From Scylla paramamosain (lineage: Eukaryota > Arthropoda > Malacostraca > Decapoda > Portunidae), in NCBI RefSeq assembly GCF_035594125.1, contig NC_087152.1, positions 16,005,001 to 16,069,000 of the forward strand: a stretch of DNA of 64,000 nucleotides, in the 5' to 3' direction. The position numbers were made by a program, and so were the translations under genes. Position 1 is the stretch's first letter. Every line of letters starts with the position of its first letter. Below, one piece after another: positions 59,843 through 64,000 of the stretch. The notes under the pieces are model-generated. The model did not search any database. It worked only from the letters and a program-made list of their open reading frames with translations, and was not told where the DNA came from.

Positions 59843-59981
59843 GAGAGGGACGAGTTTAAGGTCAAAGCATAACATTCAAAACCCACGTCAAGCTCGGTAC
59901 TGTGGCGTGGGATATGTGGACGGTAAGGCGTTCGTACTGCGTCCCAAGCGACCGACATTCGCACGAAAACGTTTTCGCGAA

Positions 59982-61160
<1,179 letters not shown>

Positions 61161-61172
61161 CGACCCAAACAG

Positions 61173-61177
<5 letters not shown>

Positions 61178-61220
<43 letters not shown>

Positions 61221-61488
61221 CTCCACCCACCCACAAACACACACACACACACACACACAAACAAGACAACTATCTCCCGACACTAAAAGCTCTGCCGGGA
61301 TTGGAACATCAATACAACGCCGTAACACAGGATAAAAACCACAGGAAACAACCACACCACAAAAAAGCGCCATCATCACCGTTGTATTTTTTCCCTCTTT
61401 TTATTTCATCGTCAGCAGCGGTAGTTTTCGTCATCATCGTCATTCTCTTTCCGCGGCGAACTGGATGAACAGTACTGGAGTGAGGAAA

Positions 61489-61552
<64 letters not shown>
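61178..61552. repeat. (CA)n and (CT)n arrays
   Basis: (CA)n 61,178-61,220 and 61,237-61,259; (CT)n 61,490-61,552. Confidence 0.95.
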
Positions 61553-61554
<2 letters not shown>

Positions 61555-61686
61555 ATAAGCTGAGTACGAACACTTTTTTTTTCGTCTTTTTTTCACAACT
61601 TCCGTCGCTTTACAGATGACAACATAGCCCGTTTATAAATGATTAAATGAAGTAATATAAAAAATCCTTGAGGTAATATGGTGAAC

Positions 61687-61903
<217 letters not shown>

Positions 61904-61986
61904 CTGTAAATCTATTGCCTGTTTCTTTGTTATTTTTCCATTCAGGATTTCCTCTTCTTAATCCTGTTGAAAAAAAAGGAATCCTG

Positions 61987-63540
<1,554 letters not shown>

Positions 63541-63546
63541 TTCAAA

Positions 63547-63645
63547 TAATAATAACAATAATAATAATAACAAGAACAAAAATAATAACAATAGTAACAA
63601 TGATAATAATAATAATAATAGTAGTAGTAATAATAATGACTAATA

Positions 63646-63712
<67 letters not shown>

Positions 63713-63730
63713 TAATAATAATAATAACAA
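63547..63730. repeat. (AAT)n microsatellite
   Basis: About 180 bp of AAT with AAC and AGT interruptions, pure from 63,650. Confidence 0.96.
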
Positions 63731-64000
63731 CAGAAATTCTAACTGATTTATGCTCACAATATTTGGTCCTGTCATGCATTGATCCTATGACGTGGTAAAA
63801 TTAATATTTAAAGCAAAACACTCACCCGGGCTTCTAAATCAAGATTCCAACTATTTTTGCTGTGAATTCTAATGTTATTATGATTTTTGCTTTTGGTTTT
63901 GATTCTCAGAAAGAGTGAGTAAATGAATATGCAGCACCTTACTTTATGAAGTTGATAATATCACATGGACATAACATATACGTAGAGTCAAGCTCTAGGA

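Overview
This is eukaryotic, arthropod-type DNA. Exons are short and GC-rich, with clear GT-AG borders. They sit in AT-rich introns crowded with very long di- and trinucleotide microsatellites and decayed non-LTR retrotransposons. The LINE proteins, the microsatellite density and the classic-cadherin layout (EC repeats, NC domain, EGF and laminin-G domains, TM, catenin-binding tail) point to a decapod crustacean, probably a crab. The organism is an inference; no search was run.

Layout. Positions 1 to about 27,100 hold no host gene that I can support. They carry trinucleotide and dinucleotide repeats, an AT-rich complex satellite (4.5-5.7 kb), fragments of at least four LINE lineages (1.0, 6.9-7.8, 8.4-9.3, 10.1-12.5 and 13.2-15.2 kb), a 29-bp minisatellite of about 30 units (20.4-21.4 kb), an 81-bp tandem duplication (22.2 kb) and a 693-bp PIF/Harbinger element with TIRs and a TAA target duplication (25.1-25.8 kb).

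Positions 27,245-59,544 on the minus strand carry 28 consecutive exons of one large neural-cadherin-type (CadN family) gene. I joined the exons by hand. All 27 junctions keep the reading frame and give about 1,873 residues: a partial EC repeat, six more EC repeats, an NC domain, EGF, LamG, EGF, LamG, EGF, a TM helix and a cytoplasmic tail. The 5' end lies beyond the window; the stop codon and an AATAAA signal are present. Two points need care: exon e4 has a one-base frameshift in a homopolymer, and exons e4 and e21 appear to use GC donors. The tail keeps the beta-catenin-binding core but has no recognisable p120-catenin motif, and it ends in a long last-exon extension that I do not recognise.

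Introns hold a decayed antisense LINE (50.1-52.6 kb), several copies of a LINE 3' tail, and microsatellites that in several places touch the splice sites. From 59,545 to 64,000 there are only repeats and non-coding DNA.
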